Source: JBKBIP01 sp046297495
GTDB taxonomy: Bacteria; Planctomycetota; Planctomycetia; Gemmatales; Gemmataceae
Length of the DNA stretch: 64,000 nucleotides
NCBI GenBank assembly: GCA_046297495.1
Contig: JBKBIP010000029.1
Location: 15,873 to 79,872 of the forward strand
Direction: 5' to 3'
A program made the position numbers and the translations under genes. Positions 59,907-64,000 of the stretch are shown here, in pieces (the first letter of the stretch is position 1; each line of letters begins with the position of its first letter). Below the pieces are notes generated by a model. That model saw only the letters and a list, made by a program, of their open reading frames with translations, made no database searches and was not told the origin of the DNA.

Positions 59907-61634
59907 CTATTTTCTTCGTTTTGTCAAATGTTTCATCACTTGATTTAATGTTTGGGTGTTAAACACGTCCTTCTTTTCCAACCAACCGCGCCGCGCCACA
60001 TCGACGCCATATTGGTAATAGACAATTTCATTCGTAGCGTGAGCATCGGGGTTGATCACTAATTGGACGCCTAACTCCTTGGCTCGTTTGCAGTGAATCC
60101 AATCTAGATCGAGCCGCATCGGGTGGGCGTTGATCTCGATCATGGTGCCATGCTGGGCCGCCGCTTTGAGCACGGCTTCGAGGTCCACCTTGTAGGCGTC
60201 GCGGCGCATCAATAACCTGCCGGTGGCGTGGCCGAGCATGGTCACGCGCGGATGGTGAATGGCCTTGATAATCCGCTCGGTCATCTCCTTTTCCGGCTGG
60301 TTGAAATGACTATGCACACTGGCCACCACGTAATCAAACGTATCTAGGACGGCATCATCATAATCCAGTTTACCGTCCGGTAAGATGTCACATTCAATCC
60401 CTTTCAATAATTGAATGCCTGTTAATTTATTGTTGAGTACATCAATGTCGGCTTGTTGTTGCTTGACGCGCTCCGGCGTGAGGCCATTGGCCACGGTGAG
60501 CGATTGCGAATGATCGCCGATGCCGAGATATTTCAGACCCAGTTTCTGGGCAGCGTGGGCCATGTCTTCCAACGATGCAGCCCCGTCGCTCCAGGTGGTG
60601 TGACAGTGAAACACCCCCTGGATTTGGTCGACTTCGATCAGTTTCGGTAGTTGGTGTTTCTCGGCGGCGGCGATCTCGCCCGTATCCTCGCGCAGCTCCG
60701 GCGGGATGTAATCCAGGTCGAGCGCGCGAAACAAATCTGCCTCGGTTTTGCAGGGGATCGACCGTTGGGCACCGGCTAGTTCATATTCATTGAGTTTCAA
60801 ACCATAGGTAATCGCCCTGGCCCGCATGGCGATGTTATGCTCTTTGCTGCCGGTGAAGTAGTGCAGGGCGAAGGGGAATTGCTCATCTGTCACCACGCGC
60901 AGATCAGCGTTGATGCGAATACCCTCGGCAGCCACGACGACGCTCGATTTCGTTTCCCCATGCGCGACCACCTGCACCACCTGCGGCAGGCTGACGAAAT
61001 ATTTCATGATCGGGGCAGGATCAACGGAGCTGACCAGTAAATCGACATCTTTGATCGTCTCCTTGCGCCGCCGCAAGCTGCCGCCTAGCTCAATGCGAAT
61101 GACCTCCTTCCGCTGCCGCAAGGCGTCGAGCAGAGCCAACCCCACCGGTAACGCCTGATCCAAGCGGACGCGCTGCCCCATTTGGTCGATGAACGCCAAG
61201 CCTTCGAGAATCTTTTGCTGTGTCTTGTCACCAAAACCTTTGAGCTTGGCGACCTGTCCCGCCGCGCACGCCGCCTTGAGCTTGTCCAAGGTATCGATCC
61301 CCAGCTGGTCGTACATGGCCTTGATCTTCTTGGGACCGATACCGGGCAGCCGCAACATCTCCAGCAAGCCAGGGGGCGTCTTCTTGCGGAGGTCTTCCAG
61401 GAACGGCAGCCGGCCCGTCGTCACCATCGTAATGATCTTTTCGTGCAAGGTGGCGCCGATGCCTGGCACTTCTTTGAGCTTATTTTGCTGGATGAGGTCA
61501 GTCAGACTGGTACTGAGCTGGCGAATCGCCCGCGCGGCAGTGAGATAGGCTTGACAGCGGAAAGGATTCTCTCCCTGGATTTCGAGCAGATAGCCGCACT
61601 CTTCCAAGGCGGCGGCGACTTGTTCTTGATCCAT
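59907..61634 (-). CDS. polX: DNA polymerase X family with PHP exonuclease domain
   Basis: The 575-residue protein has an N-terminal HhH and polymerase-X part (RCQAYLTAARAIRQLSTSLT; two HhH motifs VPGIGATLHEKI and LPGIGPKKIKAM), a nucleotidyltransferase site (GGSLRRRKETIKDVDLLVSS, with the metal-binding DxD in KDVDLLV) and a C-terminal PHP domain (VFHCHTTWSDGAASLEDMAH; SVHSHFNQP; NPDAHAT). It fills short gaps and proofreads during base-excision repair. Length and order match intact PolX. Confidence 0.94.
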   Translation of the reverse strand: MDQEQVAAALEECGYLLEIQGENPFRCQAYLTAARAIRQLSTSLTDLIQQNKLKEVPGIGATLHEKIITMVTTGRLPFLEDLRKKTPPGLLEMLRLPGIGPKKIKAMYDQLGIDTLDKLKAACAAGQVAKLKGFGDKTQQKILEGLAFIDQMGQRVRLDQALPVGLALLDALRQRKEVIRIELGGSLRRRKETIKDVDLLVSSVDPAPIMKYFVSLPQVVQVVAHGETKSSVVVAAEGIRINADLRVVTDEQFPFALHYFTGSKEHNIAMRARAITYGLKLNEYELAGAQRSIPCKTEADLFRALDLDYIPPELREDTGEIAAAEKHQLPKLIEVDQIQGVFHCHTTWSDGAASLEDMAHAAQKLGLKYLGIGDHSQSLTVANGLTPERVKQQQADIDVLNNKLTGIQLLKGIECDILPDGKLDYDDAVLDTFDYVVASVHSHFNQPEKEMTERIIKAIHHPRVTMLGHATGRLLMRRDAYKVDLEAVLKAAAQHGTMIEINAHPMRLDLDWIHCKRAKELGVQLVINPDAHATNEIVYYQYGVDVARRGWLEKKDVFNTQTLNQVMKHLTKRRK

Positions 61635-61754
61635 GATAGCATCCCAGGTGTGTGAACAAGGTGAGGGAAGGACAGGGATATGATAGTGGCTTTGTTGTTT
61701 CGCCCCTGTGTTGGTGGGCCCGCGAAACGATAAATCATCGAACCGCGAACTTGG

Positions 61755-62825
61755 TCACGCCGCTTCGTGCATATCCAGCATCCGCGACGGGTGCAGCATG
61801 ATTTCCAAGGCCGTGACCAAACGATCTGGGCCACGGCCGTCGATCAGTTTCCGGCCACAGCGCGACATGGCCTGTCGTTCGGCGGGGTCGGAGAGCAGAT
61901 TGACCACCGCTTGGCGCAAGGTCTGAGCCGAGACGTTTTCATGCCAACCGAGACAAAGAGCAGCCCCTTCTTCCTCCAGGCGCTGGGCGTTTGGCCAATA
62001 GATCTCGTGTTGTAAGATCATCAGCTGCGGCAAGCCAACACAGGCCAACTCTTGCGACCAGCCGGTGCCAGCAGTCAAGGCGAAGTGACACCGCGGGATG
62101 CGGGCGGCTACTTCGTTCGGCTCGACGGCCAATTCCAGCCGGTCGGGACAGCGTTCGACCAATTGTTGCAGCTCTTCCAGCTGGGGATGCCAGGAGCGGA
62201 CCACCAAATCGACTTTTTCCACTTTGGGGACGTTGAGCAGCAGCTTAGCATACTCGGCGGCCAAACCGTGCGGATCGTCCTCGCCGAGCGCCACCATCGC
62301 CCGGAAGGGGAGCGGCGGTTCTTGGGCGCGAACGGGCCGTAGCCGGCGCACCTCGGGACGGATGAACGTGAACCGCTGGCCCAACAACAATTGCGTACCA
62401 GGCTGATACTCGTAGCTCTCCTTGCGCGGAGCCAGCAGCGGGTTGATGACCATGTGCGACGGGAAACGGACCTGGGCTTGACTATCAATGGACGCTACCA
62501 GTACTCCGGTAGCGGCGATTTCCTTCAAATATGCCTCGGAAGTCTCGGGCGCATCGACGATGACGGCGGCGGGTTGCAGCCGGCGAATCTCCTGAATGGT
62601 TTCCTCCAGGTCATCGGGCGTGCCGGCGAGCCCGTCCGCCTCCAGCCAGTTGTTGCCGGCCCGTTTGATGTTCAACCCCAGCGACCGGGGTTCGAGCTGG
62701 GACAGAAAGTACGTCGGTCGACGGCGGCGCTGCAAAGCCGCTCCGAAAATCAAGCACCGCGTCAGGTGCTCCCAGCCAGTTCGCGACGTACCATCCACGC
62801 GAAAGAGAATTGGCGCTCGGTTCAT
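61755..62825 (-). CDS. PseG/SpsG-like nucleotide-sugar hydrolase or glycosyltransferase
   Basis: The 356-residue protein has an N-terminal domain starting ILFRVDGTSRTGWEHLTRCL and a C-terminal nucleotide-binding part with ALTAGTGWSQELACVGLPQL and LILQHEIYWPNAQRLEEEGA-like residues. This fits PseG/SpsG proteins, which remove UDP from an activated diacetamido sugar during pseudaminic- or legionaminic-like sugar synthesis. The catalytic His of PseG is probably within the first 25 residues (WEHLTR). The next gene fits the same pathway. Confidence 0.78.
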   Translation of the reverse strand: MNRAPILFRVDGTSRTGWEHLTRCLIFGAALQRRRRPTYFLSQLEPRSLGLNIKRAGNNWLEADGLAGTPDDLEETIQEIRRLQPAAVIVDAPETSEAYLKEIAATGVLVASIDSQAQVRFPSHMVINPLLAPRKESYEYQPGTQLLLGQRFTFIRPEVRRLRPVRAQEPPLPFRAMVALGEDDPHGLAAEYAKLLLNVPKVEKVDLVVRSWHPQLEELQQLVERCPDRLELAVEPNEVAARIPRCHFALTAGTGWSQELACVGLPQLMILQHEIYWPNAQRLEEEGAALCLGWHENVSAQTLRQAVVNLLSDPAERQAMSRCGRKLIDGRGPDRLVTALEIMLHPSRMLDMHEAA

Positions 62826-62901
62826 GTCACCTCTGTTCCGGTTTGAGTGACGGGATCGTTAGAAATTCGAAATTCAAAATTCACATTCGAGGGTGTTTTT
62901 T

Positions 62902-62939
62902 CTGACTAGTGTCTTCTAATCTGATTAGTGTCTTCTAAT
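62902..62939. repeat. Two tandem 19-base repeats
   Basis: CTGACTAGTGTCTTCTAAT (62902-62920) is followed directly by CTGATTAGTGTCTTCTAAT (62921-62939), with one mismatch. The second copy overlaps the stop codon end of the next gene on the minus strand. Confidence 0.6.
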
Positions 62940-63665
62940 TTTTAATTTTGAACTTGTCATTTCTAAATACAGCTGGCGGGCGCGATGGAAGTCATAGGGA
63001 AAATCGACATCAACGCGTTGGTGATCCATGCTGAGATGAAAGGCCAGCTCCCACTTGCGGTGCAGCTGGCACAAGATGTCGGCCACGTAGCCTTGGATGC
63101 CGTGTTGCCAAACGTACTTGTCCAGCGTCTCAAAGAATTGCTGGCTCCCCTCGGCGCTGAAGCGGACCAAGCCGGTGAATTCCCCCAGCACGGCGCCGTC
63201 GAGGAGCTTTTTCGACATGGTGCGAAACTTGCCGGAACGGGTCATATAAACTTTCATGTCCTCCTCGTCGCAAGGCTTGATTTCAACATCGACGAGGACA
63301 TCCGCTTCCGGCTGATCGGCCAGGAACGCTTGCAGGCGGTTCAAGGTGAAGTAGTGGTCGCCGGTGGTGAAGGTGAAAGGCTGGCCGGCGAATGGCTGGC
63401 GAACGGCCCACAGACTACCGAGGATGCCGTAATGTTCATAGAAGGGATTCAAGATGCAGGTCGCCCGCTGCTCGCAGAAGCGGCGCACTGACAAAGCATC
63501 GAACCCCACCACCACGACATGGTCCGTGATGCCAGCTTGCTCGAAGTGATTCAGGATGTTGTCCAGAAGTGTCACCCCGCCGAGATCGAGCAGCACTTTG
63601 TTCTGCTTTTCGGCAAGGTCTTGCAGGCGGGAGCACAATCCCGCCGCCGCGACGAGTCCTCTCAT
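62925..63665 (-). CDS. Nucleotidyltransferase (sugar or choline-phosphate cytidylyltransferase-like)
   Basis: The 246-residue protein starts MRGLVAAAGLCSRLQDLAEK and continues NKVLLDLGG, the nucleotide-binding loop of the NTP-transferase family with Cys in place of the usual second Gly. TTGDHYF carries the catalytic Asp. The family charges sugars or phosphocholine with a nucleotide. With the PseG-like neighbour it fits an activated-sugar pathway for the cell surface. The C-terminal end (SSKLKIRRH) runs into a tandem repeat. Confidence 0.85.
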   Translation of the reverse strand: MRGLVAAAGLCSRLQDLAEKQNKVLLDLGGVTLLDNILNHFEQAGITDHVVVVGFDALSVRRFCEQRATCILNPFYEHYGILGSLWAVRQPFAGQPFTFTTGDHYFTLNRLQAFLADQPEADVLVDVEIKPCDEEDMKVYMTRSGKFRTMSKKLLDGAVLGEFTGLVRFSAEGSQQFFETLDKYVWQHGIQGYVADILCQLHRKWELAFHLSMDHQRVDVDFPYDFHRARQLYLEMTSSKLKIRRH

Positions 63666-64000
63666 TCGGCCTCTTCTCCCACAAGCCTTCCGTGGCTCCG
63701 CATGTCAACGGTTCCGTCGTTGACGAGGCGTATCTTAATCGAATCCCCGCGCGAAGAAAAAGGCCGATTTGCCATGCCGAAAGCTAACATTGATTCACGC
63801 GGGACATGAAAGGTAGAATGAGAGGTGGTGGGATAGAGTTTAACTCCAACCTCTGACCGGGGTGAGCAACCTCACAAAAGACAAACATCATCCATAATTC
63901 TTCTGTTGATCAGTGCGGTTGTCAAGAGACTATTTGAAAATGATTCCGAGGAAAAACCCAGCGAGGGGGGGGGGGGGGGGGGGGGGAGGAAGACGCGACA
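63666..64000. other. Gene-free end of the window with a poly-G run
   Basis: I see no supported gene here. Bases 63965-63986 are 22 consecutive G, an unusually long homopolymer. It may be biological or a sequencing or assembly artefact at the contig end. Confidence 0.55.

Overview
The window looks like a chromosome of a planctomycete, most likely of the Gemmata group. This is inferred from gene style, not from a marker gene: serine recombinases with a small HTH partner, a sigma-like fragment typical of Gemmata accessory DNA, many TadE/TadG-type pilus genes, YkgJ-type cysteine-cluster proteins, twin-arginine Gfo/Idh/MocA proteins and S9 peptidases.

Positions 1 to about 27,170 are an accessory, mobile-element-like region read almost entirely on the plus strand. 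It opens with the end of one serine recombinase and its HTH partner. At its right end a complete large serine recombinase abuts the 3' end of a tRNA-Asn gene, which suggests tRNA-targeted integration; no matching left junction is visible. Cargo in order: a type II restriction-modification pair (MT-A70 methylase with a BglII/BstYI-like nuclease), a clamp-loader-like AAA+ ATPase, small ribbon-helix-helix-like proteins, a spore-photoproduct-lyase-like radical SAM protein, an N6-adenine methylase with an altered catalytic motif overlapped by a YkgJ protein, a ParB-like protein, a collapsed DUF932 gene, two nuclease-like proteins, a JAMM/WYL/deiminase operon, a second operon with an EIIA-like protein carrying a Tat-type N-terminus and a metallo-beta-lactamase protein, a PD-(D/E)XK protein, and an ATP-dependent DNA ligase. 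Several cargo genes are frameshifted or shortened (2157-3126, 3468-3790, 7055-7378, 12737-13344). Some start codons lie behind strong hairpins that cover the ribosome binding site.

Positions 27,172 to 64,000 look like stable chromosome. First come two opposing clusters of Tad-type pilus genes (27,588-31,575 on minus, with a tandem TadG-like duplication; 32,554-34,859 on plus) and an ECF-like sigma factor. Then follow a ThiO-like oxidase, an M14-like peptidase, an S9 peptidase, a membrane protein with a voltage-sensor-like segment, sugar genes (epimerase, DegT aminotransferase, glycosyltransferase), a CPBP protease, two retropepsin-PDZ proteins, two large TPR proteins, a Gfo/Idh/MocA protein, a YkgJ protein, a second S9 peptidase, a lactate permease, a phosphatase, DNA polymerase X, and two genes fitting activated-sugar synthesis.

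The chromosomal part carries dispersed intergenic palindromes. The clearest family has inverted termini built on GGGGACGCGACTCG and occurs three times (38,119; 45,992; 47,865). The window ends next to a 22-base run of G.
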